Positions 1 to 9,755 of a stretch of DNA of 64,000 bases are shown here, in pieces. A model generated the notes under the pieces. That model was not told where the DNA came from. It did not search any database and saw only the letters and a program-made list of their open reading frames with translations. This DNA comes from Lamellibrachia columna. Taxonomy: Eukaryota > Annelida > Polychaeta > Sabellida > Siboglinidae. Numbering within the stretch: the stretch's first letter is position 1; the number at the start of each line of letters is the position of its first letter. The translations under genes were made by a program, and so were the position numbers. The DNA is taken from assembly GCA_963662155.1 (NCBI GenBank), contig OY759261.1, forward strand, positions 1,042,001-1,106,000, in the 5' to 3' direction.

Positions 1-3000
1 TGTTAGGGAGGGAATGGTGGTAACGAGTGGATGCTATACACCTTCCTTACATTAGATGTGTACTGTGTATATGTATGTTAGGGAGGGAATGGTGGTAACG
101 AGTGGATGCTATACACCTTCCTTACATTAGATGTGTACTGTGTATATGTATGTTAGGGAGGGAATGGTGGTAACGAGTGGATGCTATACACCTTCCTTAC
201 ATTAGATGTGTACAGTGTATCTGTATGTTAGGGAGGGAATGGTGGTAATGAGTGGATGCTATGCACCTTCCTTACATTAGATGTGTACTGTGTATATGTA
301 TGTTAGGGAGGGAATGGTGGTAACGAGTGGATGCTATACACCTTCCTTACATTATATGTGTACTGTGTATATGTATGTTAGGGAGGGAATGGTGGTAACG
401 AGTGGATGCTATACACCTTCCTTACGTTAGATGTGCACTGTGTATATGTATGTTAGGGAGGGAATGGTGGTAATGAGTGGATGCTATGCACCTTCCTTAC
501 ATTAGATGTGTACTGTGTATATGTGTGTTAGGGAGGGAATGGTGGTAATGAGTGGATGCTATACACCTTCCTTACGTTAGATGTGTACTGTGTATATGTA
601 TGTTAGGGAGGGAATGGTGGTAACGAGTGGATGCTATACACCTTCCTTACGTTAGATGTGCACTGTGTATATGTATGTTAGGGAGGGAATGGTGGTAATG
701 AGTGGATGCTATACACCTTCCTTACATTAGATGTGTACTGTGTATATGTATGTTAGGGAGGGAATGGTGGTAACGAGTGGATGCTATACACCTTCCTTAC
801 ATTAGATGTGTACTGTGTATATGTATGTTAGGGAGGGAATGGTGGTAATGAGTGGATGCTATACACCTTCCTTACATTAGATGTGTACTGTGTATATGTA
901 TGTTAGGGAGGGAATGGTGGTAATGAGTGGATGCTATACACCTTCCTTACATTAGATGTGTACTGTGTATATGTATGTTAGGGAGGGAATGGTGGTAATG
1001 AGTGGATGCTATACACCTTCCTTACATTAGATGTGTACTGTGTATATGTATGTTAGGGAGGGAATGGTGGTAACGAGTGGATGCTATACACCTTCCTTAC
1101 ATTAGATGTGTACTGTGTATATGTATGTTAGGGAGGGAATGGTGGTAATGAGTGGATGCTATACACCTTCCTTACATTAGATGTGTACTGTGTATATGTA
1201 TGTTAGGGAGGGAATGGTGGTAATGAGTGGATGCTATACACCTTCCTTACATTAGATGTGTACTGTGTATATGTATGTTAGGGAGGGAATGGTGGTAATG
1301 AGTGGATGCTATACACCTTCCTTACATTAGATGTGTACTGTGTATATGTATGTTAGGGAGGGAATGGTGGTAACGAGTGGATGCTATACACCTTCCTTAC
1401 ATTAGATGTGTACTGTGTATATGTATGTTAGGGAGGGAATGGTGGTAATGAGTGGATGCTATACACCTTCCTTACATTAGATGTGTACTGTGTATATGTA
1501 TGTTAGGGAGGGAATGGTGGTAATGAGTGGATGCTATACACCTTCCTTACATTAGATGTGTACTGTGTATATGTATGTTAGGGAGGGAATGGTGGTAATG
1601 AGTGGATGCTATACACCTTCCTTACATTAGATGTGTACTGTGTATATGTATGTTAGGGAGGGAATGGTGGTAACGAGTGGATGCTATGCACCTTCCTTAC
1701 ATTAGATGTGTACTGTGTATATATGTATGTTAGGGAGGGAATGGTGGTAATGAGTGGATGCTATACACCTTCCTTACATTAGATGTGTACTGTGTATATA
1801 TGTATGTTAGGGAGGGAATGGTGGTAACGAGTGGATGCTATACACCTTCCTTACATTAGATGTGTACTGTGTATATGTATGTTAGGGAGGGAATGGTGGT
1901 AACGAGTGGATGCTATACACCTTCCTTACATTAGATGTGTACTGTGTATATATGTATGTTAGGGAGGGAATGGTGGTAATGAGTGGATGCTATACACCTT
2001 CCTTACATTATATGTGTACTGTGTATATGTATGTTAGGGAGGGAATGGTGGTAACGAGTGGATGCTATACACCTTCCTTACATTAGATGTGTACTGTGTA
2101 TATGTATGTTAGGGAGGGAATGGTGGTAACGAGTGGATGCTATACACCTTCCTTACATTAGATGTGTACTGTGTATCTGTATGTTAGGGAGGGAATGGTG
2201 GTAACGAGTGGATGCTATACACCTTCCTTACATTAGATGTGTACTGTGTATATGTATGTTAGGGAGGGAATGGTGGTAACGAGTGGATGCTATACACCTT
2301 CCTTACATTAGATGTGTACTGTGTATATGTATGTTAGGGAGGGAATGGTGGTAACGAGTGGATGCTATACACCTTCCTTACATTAGATGTGTACTGTGTA
2401 TATGTATGTTAGGGAGGGAATGGTGGTAACGAGTGGATGCTATACACCTTCCTTACATTAGATGTGTACTGTGTATATGTATGTTAGGGAGGGAATGGTG
2501 GTAACGAGTGGATGCTATACACCTTCCTTACATTAGATGTGTACAGTGTATCTGTATGTTAGGGAGGGAATGGTGGTAATGAGTGGATGCTATGCACCTT
2601 CCTTACATTAGATGTGTACTGTGTATATGTATGTTAGGGAGGGAATGGTGGTAACGAGTGGATGCTATACACCTTCCTTACATTATATGTGTACTGTGTA
2701 TATGTATGTTAGGGAGGGAATGGTGGTAACGAGTGGATGCTATACACCTTCCTTACGTTAGATGTGCACTGTGTATATGTATGTTAGGGAGGGAATGGTG
2801 GTAATGAGTGGATGCTATGCACCTTCCTTACATTAGATGTGTACTGTGTATATGTGTGTTAGGGAGGGAATGGTGGTAATGAGTGGATGCTATACACCTT
2901 CCTTACGTTAGATGTGTACTGTGTATATGTATGTTAGGGAGGGAATGGTGGTAACGAGTGGATGCTATACACCTTCCTTACGTTAGATGTGCACTGTGTA

Positions 3001-4556
3001 TATGTATGTTAGGGAGGGAATGGTGGTAATGAGTGGATGCTATACACCTTCCTTACATTAGATGTGTACTGTGTATATGTATGTTAGGGAGGGAATGGTG
3101 GTAACGAGTGGATGCTATACACCTTCCTTACATTAGATGTGTACTGTGTATATGTATGTTAGGGAGGGAATGGTGGTAATGAGTGGATGCTATACACCTT
3201 CCTTACATTAGATGTGTACTGTGTATATGTATGTTAGGGAGGGAATGGTGGTAATGAGTGGATGCTATACACCTTCCTTACATTAGATGTGTACTGTGTA
3301 TATGTATGTTAGGGAGGGAATGGTGGTAATGAGTGGATGCTATACACCTTCCTTACATTAGATGTGTACTGTGTATATGTATGTTAGGGAGGGAATGGTG
3401 GTAACGAGTGGATGCTATACACCTTCCTTACATTAGATGTGTACTGTGTATATGTATGTTAGGGAGGGAATGGTGGTAATGAGTGGATGCTATACACCTT
3501 CCTTACATTAGATGTGTACTGTGTATATGTATGTTAGGGAGGGAATGGTGGTAATGAGTGGATGCTATACACCTTCCTTACATTAGATGTGTACTGTGTA
3601 TATGTATGTTAGGGAGGGAATGGTGGTAATGAGTGGATGCTATACACCTTCCTTACATTAGATGTGTACTGTGTATATGTATGTTAGGGAGGGAATGGTG
3701 GTAACGAGTGGATGCTATACACCTTCCTTACATTAGATGTGTACTGTGTATATGTATGTTAGGGAGGGAATGGTGGTAATGAGTGGATGCTATACACCTT
3801 CCTTACATTAGATGTGTACTGTGTATATGTATGTTAGGGAGGGAATGGTGGTAATGAGTGGATGCTATACACCTTCCTTACATTAGATGTGTACTGTGTA
3901 TATGTATGTTAGGGAGGGAATGGTGGTAATGAGTGGATGCTATACACCTTCCTTACATTAGATGTGTACTGTGTATATGTATGTTAGGGAGGGAATGGTG
4001 GTAACGAGTGGATGCTATGCACCTTCCTTACATTAGATGTGTACTGTGTATATATGTATGTTAGGGAGGGAATGGTGGTAATGAGTGGATGCTATACACC
4101 TTCCTTACATTAGATGTGTACTGTGTATATATGTATGTTAGGGAGGGAATGGTGGTAACGAGTGGATGCTATACACCTTCCTTACATTAGATGTGTACTG
4201 TGTATATGTATGTTAGGGAGGGAATGGTGGTAACGAGTGGATGCTATACACCTTCCTTACATTAGATGTGTACTGTGTATATATGTATGTTAGGGAGGGA
4301 ATGGTGGTAATGAGTGGATGCTATACACCTTCCTTACATTATATGTGTACTGTGTATATGTATGTTAGGGAGGGAATGGTGGTAACGAGTGGATGCTATA
4401 CACCTTCCTTACATTAGATGTGTACTGTGTATATGTATGTTAGGGAGGGAATGGTGGTAACGAGTGGATGCTATACACCTTCCTTACATTAGATGTGTAC
4501 TGTGTATATGTATGTTAGGGAGGAAATGGTGGCAATGAGTGGATGCTATGCACCTT
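1..4556. repeat. 75-bp satellite array with 31-mer higher-order repeat
   Basis: About 61 head-to-tail copies of a 75-bp unit beginning TGTTAGGGAGGGAATGGTGG. Copies differ at a few positions (taaCgag/taaTgag, atacacc/atgcacc, acatta/acgtta, and a 2-bp TA insertion). These variants recur in the same order 2331 bp apart: the TACAGTG variant is at 211 and 2542, and the ATGCTATGC copy followed by the TA insertion is at 1681 and 4012. 2331 equals 31 units plus three 2-bp insertions, so the array is two near-identical 31-mers. It runs off the left window edge and degenerates at 4510-4556. Stops occur in all frames, so it is not coding. Confidence 0.97.
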
Positions 4557-4605
4557 CCTCCCTGTGCAATGCTACATAGACAATAATGAGTATTATAAGC
4601 ATAAC

Positions 4606-4669
4606 AACAACAACAAGTATGGCAAGTATTACTTGTTAACAACAACAAGTAAGGCAAGTATTACTTGTT
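4606..4669. repeat. 32-bp direct repeat, two copies
   Basis: Two copies of a 32-bp AACAACAACAAGTA(T/A)GG... unit. Each contains the 8-bp inverted repeat AACAAGTA / TACTTGTT, so each copy could form a small hairpin. Confidence 0.8.
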
Positions 4670-4672
4670 AAC

Positions 4673-4981
4673 CAGATCTGTTTTTAATAATTTAATTCCT
4701 GTGCGCCACCAACTTAACACATTGGGCACTTGTTATGTTGTACACACATAAAATATGATAAATTATGATGTTCTGATGTAAAACAATAGACATGAGTAAT
4801 AATATTGATCAGCATGCCTAATTAAATAAAAAAAATGGTTCAGTATTGCCTTCCACAAAACAACAATGTAGCAACTGAAATCCATTTCACAGATATTTAG
4901 TAACAATCATAGGCGGTGTAACAGGGGATGAGGGCAGTTACACCCAGGCATATATCAGGGGCAGATGAGCAACTTTTGTTG
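4673..4981. other. AT-rich non-coding DNA, no feature seen
   Basis: No open frame, RNA gene or repeat recognised between the 32-bp duplication and the MITE-like element. Confidence 0.6.
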
Positions 4982-5421
4982 TCCTCAACTCATTTAGCCT
5001 ATCGTAAATCCGGTTTGTTGATGTAATATGTAGTGTGTGAATTGTTTAAGTAATATACGCAGTTTGTTTAATAAAAAAGTTTCATCCGGATACATGACGT
5101 GTTATAAATGTTTAATAATAATAATAATAAATCTGGTTAGGTTCAAAATAGTGGATGTCCAAAATTGTAAACACTATGCAAGTCAATGCCGTCCATGGGC
5201 ATGACTTCCATCCTCTCGCCTATCACAGGACAAAGTTATGAAATTTCACCATGGGTGAAAACTGTGAATTTTTTCAGCATTTATATTTTCACTTACAGGT
5301 GCCTCCTCAAAGGTGCCTCCTTCAAATTAACTTTGCGAAAAATCAAACTAGAATCCACTGCAATATGCTAGTTTGTTTGTGCAAATGAACCGGATTTGCG
5401 ATAGGCTAAATCAGATGAGGA
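4982..5421. mobile_element. MITE-like element with 34-bp terminal inverted repeats
   Basis: The first 34 bases (4982-5015, core TTTAGCCTATCG then AAATCCGGTT) match the reverse complement of the last 34 (5388-5421) with three mismatches. The span is about 440 bp, with no coding capacity beyond a chance 61-codon frame. Size plus terminal inverted repeats fit a miniature inverted-repeat transposable element. I could not identify a target-site duplication, so the outer boundary is uncertain. A related left end lies at 30818. Confidence 0.55.
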
Positions 5422-5573
5422 TGCCGTTGTAATGCTTGTTGAAGCATTAAGTAATTCAATAGTTTAGTTTAGTAGCACAAACGAGCTAGCATGTCGTAGT
5501 GGATACCAAGTAGGCTTGAATTTTTGCAAAATGAATTTGAACTAAGACAAGCTAAAATCAAATTGAGGAGGCA
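5300..5573. repeat. Imperfect long inverted repeat (foldback)
   Basis: 5300-5382 is homologous to the reverse complement of 5475-5573, sharing TGCCTCCTCAA, a TTCAAATT...TTTTGC block, ATCCACT and ATGCTAG..CGTTTGTGC-like segments, with small indels. The loop contains the right terminal repeat of the 4982-5421 element, so two inverted structures interlock. It could be a composite foldback transposon or an insertion of one element beside another. Confidence 0.6.
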
Positions 5574-5715
5574 TCTTTAATTATACATAATTCAGTCATC
5601 AAAAGATCACATCGTAGTAAAATATATTTTGTTCACCATTTCCCCAGTACATTTATGAACACCACTGTTTTGCATAATTATTTAAGGCTGAAGTTGGTAA
5701 TTTATCAATGTAAAT

Positions 5716-6037
5716 AGGTCAATGGAGGTCAAATAATCAGGTCACTGTACGGTCAGTATTATGATCAACAATTACAGCCTGTATTGACTTGATAGCAACA
5801 CAATCCATACTTAATTTAAAATAAATATACCATTAACACACGTGATTAGGTCAATAATGGGTATTAAGGTAAATGTGTATATACATTCTACCTTACACTC
5901 CTCCCTCAACTTACTGATCTCATGTCATACATAATTAATTAATTAGGGCATTTTAAAAATAAATAGGTCAACGATCATTGTAGGTCGAGTAAGTAGGTCA
6001 TTGTAAGGTCATGTCGAGTGCACACATTATTAGGTCA
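5716..6037 (+). promoter_or_regulatory. Cluster of eight AGGTCA hexamers (nuclear-receptor half-site-like)
   Basis: Exact AGGTCA occurs at 5716, 5726, 5739, 5848, 5965, 5995, 6006 and 6032, all on the plus strand, with near matches at 5750 and 5982. Two pairs form perfect direct repeats: 5716/5726 with a 4-bp spacer (DR4) and 5995/6006 with a 5-bp spacer (DR5). AGGTCA is the classical nuclear hormone receptor half-site, and DR4/DR5 are the spacings used by TR/LXR- and RAR-type heterodimers. No adjacent gene is evident, so a degenerate minisatellite with an AGGTCAA core is an equal alternative. Confidence 0.35.
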
Positions 6038-6590
6038 ACATTTTATGGTCTTAAAGCGTTTTACTCCACCTCAATATCTTCATTAGTACATATTATACCA
6101 TTTGCCCTTACATACATTGGCACTGCAGCCCACAAACGTCCAGATGACAAGAAATTGACTCTGTTCCTAGTATAAAAAATGCCCCTTTTATGACACTAAA
6201 AAGTTTAATACTCTTCGCAAATAATAGATATTGAAAAAACTCAAAAAGGGTTATAAACTGCATAGCATACTTTATCACACAGCAGTGTTTAAATGATTAT
6301 AGAACAACTTTGATGTTTTTTTGTAATATACTTACCTTAAATTGTCACTTACATGCAGCGTACAAATCGGCTCTTTATACAGTCACTCTATGTCTGTATA
6401 CGTTTATTGGCGCCTCCATTTGAAACGCATCCTGTCAAAAATGACTGCGAACTATCCAGAAAAATATCATGTAATAAGAAAAAATCAGAAAGATCACAAG
6501 ATCACGAAAATGCAGCAATAATTCAGATTACTTCAAAGATTGATGACGCCATAAGTTTTGCGTATACCAGTGGTGCCAGTCAAAACATGG
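6038..6590. other. Non-coding AT-rich stretch
   Basis: Nothing recognisable. The long plus-strand frame from 6353 is open here for about 80 codons only because it continues into the 50-bp minisatellite; composition does not suggest a gene. Confidence 0.5.
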
Positions 6591-7323
6591 GTCCTTTCAC
6601 CCTCCAGGGCCACTGTCACTTCATCGTGGTCTTCGGCAGGGTCCTTTCACCCTCCAGGGCCACTGTCACTTCATCGTGGTCTTCGGCAGGGTCCTTTCAC
6701 CCTCCAGGGCCACTGTCACTTCATCGTGGTCTTCGGCAGGGTCCTTTCACCCTCCAGGGCCACTGTCACTTCATCGTGGTCTTCGGCAGGGTCCTTTCAC
6801 CCTCCAGGGCCACTGTCACTTCATCATGGTCTTCGGCAGGGTCCTTTCACCCTCCAGGGCCACTGTCACTTCATCGTGGTCTTCGGCAGGGTCCTTTCAC
6901 CCTCCAGGGCCACTGTCACTTCATCGTGGTCTTCGGCAGGGTCCTTTCACCCTCCAGGGCCACTGTCACTTCATCGTGGTCTTCGGCAGGGTCCTTTCAC
7001 CCTCCAGGGCCACTGTCACTTCATCGTGGTCTTCGGCAGGGTCCTTTCACCCTCCAGGGCCACTGTCACTTCATCGTGGTCTTCGGCAGGGTCCTTTCAC
7101 CCTCCAGGGCCACTGTCACTTCATCGTGGTCTTCGGCAGGGTCCTTTCACCCTCCAGGGCCACTGTCACTTCATCGTTGTCTTCGGCAGGGTCCTTTCAC
7201 CCTCCAGGGCCACTGTCACTTCATCGTGGTCTTCGGCAGGGTCCTTTCACCCTCCAGGGCCACTGTCACTTCATCGTGGTCTTCGGCAGGGTCCTTTCAC
7301 CCTCCAGGGCCACTGTCACTTCG
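6591..7323. repeat. 50-bp minisatellite, about 14.7 copies
   Basis: Tandem copies of a 50-bp unit starting GTCCTTTCACCCTCCAGGGC, nearly identical (single-base variants near 6815 and 7178). Because 50 is not a multiple of three and the plus strand has no stop in any frame of the unit, three overlapping plus-strand frames of 273-389 codons run through it; they are artefacts of periodicity. On the minus strand the unit continues an open frame from the neighbouring Gypsy pol end (see findings). Confidence 0.97.
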
Positions 7324-7441
7324 TCGCCAACAGTTGTTTGGATGGACGAAAACAACGCCCCAACTCCATCCAACAATTCATCAACAATTGCCACATCTGT
7401 GGTTGGGCCTGAGGTTACGAGGATTATACGTTGCTTCCTCC

Positions 7442-7705
7442 TCACCAGAGGGGGATGTCCCGATCGTCACATATACGAAGCTTGTCACGATGTTTGACAT
7501 ACTGCCTAATGCGGCTAGCTAATCGATATGGGAGTTGAGATATTACCTCCGTCACTATTAGCGGGCCCTTCCATACTGGCAGAAGTGTCTTGCTCTGTCG
7601 TACTACGGTGATGGAATGTCGAATGTAAACTAAATCGCCCACATCGAATTTTCTCTCTCCAATTGCGGCCCGTGAATCATAATCTTTCTTTTGACGTCAC
7701 TGGAC
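7442..7705 (-). pseudogene. Gypsy integrase C-terminal region
   Basis: Starts after a stop with RQKKDYDSRA and continues FDVGDLVYIRHS, LLPVWKGPLIVTEV and KHRDKLRICDDRDIP before a stop at 7442. These match the SH3-like C-terminal module of Gypsy integrases (GDLVY, W.GP, HRDKL). No chromodomain follows. A one-base frame change just before the stop would keep the reading open into the 50-bp minisatellite. Confidence 0.85.
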
Positions 7706-7745
7706 CATCCGACACGTGACCCAGGGCACGTGTTTCCACAACTAG

Positions 7746-7967
7746 TCAACAGTCCATATGTATATAAGGCCAGAAGAAGCTGTTTTCCAATTTAGCATAT
7801 ATCTTATCACGACTCCAGTGTCCCCCGATATGGTGGTCATGGGTCAGAGAGAGAACTTCCTGCTTCATTGAGTGGGGATCTATCAGCCTTAGTGTAGCCA
7901 ACCCGGTGTCCCCCTCCCAACGGTAATACATACATGCAAAATGCAGAGTGGTTCTGTGCAGTTCCAC
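7746..7967 (-). pseudogene. Gypsy integrase N-terminal HHCC zinc-finger fragment
   Basis: A 73-codon frame ending with HDHHIGGHWSRDKIYAKL, then FFWPYIHMDC, the start of the HHCC module of retroviral and Gypsy integrases. It stops before the second Cys. The catalytic core that should follow is missing: the next recognisable integrase sequence, the C-terminal region, begins only about 40 bp downstream. Confidence 0.85.
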
Positions 7968-8232
7968 AAAGCCCGAGTATCCATCCCCTGGAGTTGGAAG
8001 TCATTTTGTGTTGAGGGTTCCCCCTCTAGCCAGTTATTGCTGGACGCAATTCACTGTCTAGTATTTGGGAGTTCCTAAGTTCCTGTGGACTATACTGGGT
8101 CATGTAGTTTGTGTCGGTGTTGTTGCCTCCTACTGCCCCCGTCATGTCTGTTGGACCGGCAAGTGTTTGTGGACTATGCATTTGACGCACTACTAGAGGA
8201 ACGACACAATCTACCTCTTCCTCAAATTTGCC

Positions 8233-8562
8233 CTATTTCATATGTAACTTGGTACAATAGGGGCAGCCACCCCACTGTAAGGAACTTACTTCTTTACCGG
8301 CTTCGTAGCAATTACATGGATCAAGTTCCTCTAGGATCCGGGACAGTCCGTCAGCATTGGAATCCTTAGCCCCAGGTCTATGCTGGATGGTCATGTAGTA
8401 CTTGGACAGTTCTCCCAGCCACCAGCCCAGCTGACCTTCAGGGTGTTTGAAACGGAACAGCCACGTCAGGGACACATGGTCTGTCCTCACAATAAACTCT
8501 CGGCCAAGAAAGTAGTGCTTACAGTGGCGAGTGAACACAACAATGGCGGCAGTTCCTTCCAA
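8233..8562 (-). pseudogene. Gypsy RNase H domain fragment
   Basis: A 109-codon frame with the RNase H features of LTR elements: HYFLGREFIVRTDH (catalytic Asp in RTDH), the LTWLFRFKHPEGQ block, WLGELSKYYMTIQHRPG, and the terminal NADGLSR motif. It is separated from the preceding RT/RNase H piece (8650-8904) by a frame change between 8562 and 8650. It would have degraded the RNA strand of the RNA-DNA hybrid during replication; here it is non-functional. Confidence 0.88.
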
Positions 8563-8649
8563 GTAGTGCAGTAGCCTATTTGTGCAGTAGCGTGTTTGTG
8601 CTGGTGTTAGAGTGTGTGGAGCAAAGGAAAATGGACGGTCAGCTCCATT

Positions 8650-9085
8650 TCAATTCCGATACAGTGCTCCTCCGATCGCACTATCAGAGGTATCAGTGTC
8701 CATAATGGAATCATCGTTGTTAGGAAACGCCAACACTGGTGTTGTTGTCATATCTTTTTTCAGTTTTTGGAATTCTGTTTCACACAACTCTGTCCACTCG
8801 AAGGGTGTTCTGGGTTTAGTTAACGCATACAATGGCTTCATTGCTTCAGCTAACCATCGCATGAACTCTCTGTGGTAATTCACAAATCCTGTGAACTTAC
8901 TCACTTGGAGAGCATTCTTAGGCTTAGGTCAATCCAGTACACACCGAGTATGGTCATTTGTAACCGACACTCCGTCTTGGGAAACTTTGCGTCCAAGGAA
9001 CCGTACCTCAGTGCTAAAAAGAGAGCACTTCTTGGGTTTAAGCTTTAGATTGTGCATAACAAATGTTAGAGAACAATCTCTAGAT
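8650..9085 (-). pseudogene. Gypsy reverse transcriptase C-terminus / start of RNase H
   Basis: The 84-codon frame at 8650-8904 shows the connection region (FTGFVNYHREFM, then PLYALTKPRTPFEW) leading into the RNase H start (DTDTSDSAIGGALY), where the usual first catalytic Asp lies in a TDAS-like motif, here TDTS. Upstream, to about 9085, a frame containing KPKKCSLF and EVRFLG is the RT thumb-proximal region, interrupted by a stop. The RT catalytic YxDD box is not present, so the copy is 5' truncated at about 9085. Confidence 0.85.
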
Positions 9086-9671
9086 TTCCATGTGACACTT
9101 CAAAACTCGATACATTTCGAGTGTGCCAACTTTGTGACACATTCCACGTTTTATAGGTATGTTTTCTGTGTAAAACGCATTTGGGGTATCAAATCACAAT
9201 TATTTGGTAATTAAGGGTATGTATTTTGACTTCTCTCAACGTATTTTACGATAACGAGTAGACACTGAGAGGTACAATTGATCTGTGAATCAAATATGTT
9301 CGTGAATTAATCTATTTTTATATTTCTATGCACTCAACTTAAAAAAGGGTATGTTTTAACAGAAGTCTAAAATGTGTTTAGGGAGGTTCAGTTAGAAAAA
9401 TTCTCAAGGATTGTATGCTGGCAGTGTTTTGAGTACCCCCTGTGTTCCTGTCACACCCCCTAGGTTCCTGTCACACCCCCTGGGTTCCTGTCACACCCCT
9501 TCCATAATGTACATGGGTTAGCTGATGAGTACTCACATATATGCGTAAGGCGTGTGTCACATATTACATAATGACTAATGCATCCGTAAATAAATCTGAA
9601 GTCTCAAGTGGTTACACTCCAAATGGGCAAACCAAATTAAATATATAAATTCTAATGACACACACATACAG
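9086..9671. other. AT-rich non-coding DNA with a small 20-bp repeat
   Basis: No gene recognised. It contains three tandem copies of a 20-bp GTTCCTGTCACACCCCCT(A/G)G unit at 9444-9503. Confidence 0.6.
9444..9503. repeat. 20-bp tandem repeat, three copies
   Basis: GTTCCTGTCACACCCCCT-type units starting at 9444, 9464 and 9484. Confidence 0.85.
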
Positions 9672-9755
9672 TGGGGCGCGGTGGTCGAGTGGTAGAGCGT
9701 CGGACTTTCGGTCTCTATCTCTAACTCACCAATTCCCGGCGCGTGAGCGGCGCCG
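9672..9755 (+). mobile_element. tRNA-like sequence, probable SINE head
   Basis: TGGTCGAGTGG at 9682-9692 fits the Pol III box A consensus with one mismatch and sits at the right distance from a GC-rich 5' end. About 45 bases on, ATTCCCGGCGCG resembles the 3' half of a T-arm/box B. A proper anticodon arm and full box B are not visible, so this is not a functional tRNA. The 3' limit is unknown; sequence to about 9800 may belong to the element. Confidence 0.45.

Larger units (their letters stand above)
7442..9085 (-). mobile_element. Degenerate Ty3/Gypsy pol (RT-RNase H-integrase order)
   Basis: Read right to left, the minus strand gives the end of reverse transcriptase (8650-9085, including an LKLKPKKCSLF block and FLG), RNase H (8233-8904), the integrase zinc-binding region (7746-7967) and the integrase C-terminal region (7442-7705). 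Frames are broken by several frameshifts and stops, and there is no gag, protease, RT palm or LTR. This is the standard Gypsy order. The integrase catalytic core is absent between 7705 and 7746. It is a dead, truncated copy. Confidence 0.9.

Noticed and set aside
6353..7522. 389-codon plus-strand frame and two overlapping frames
   Set aside because: All three plus-strand frames of a 50-bp minisatellite are open; the peptides are the same repeat in different registers, and the flanks lack recognisable sequence.
9521..9550. CTGATGAG motif as a possible hammerhead core
   Set aside because: No GAAA segment or pairing stems follow at the required distance.
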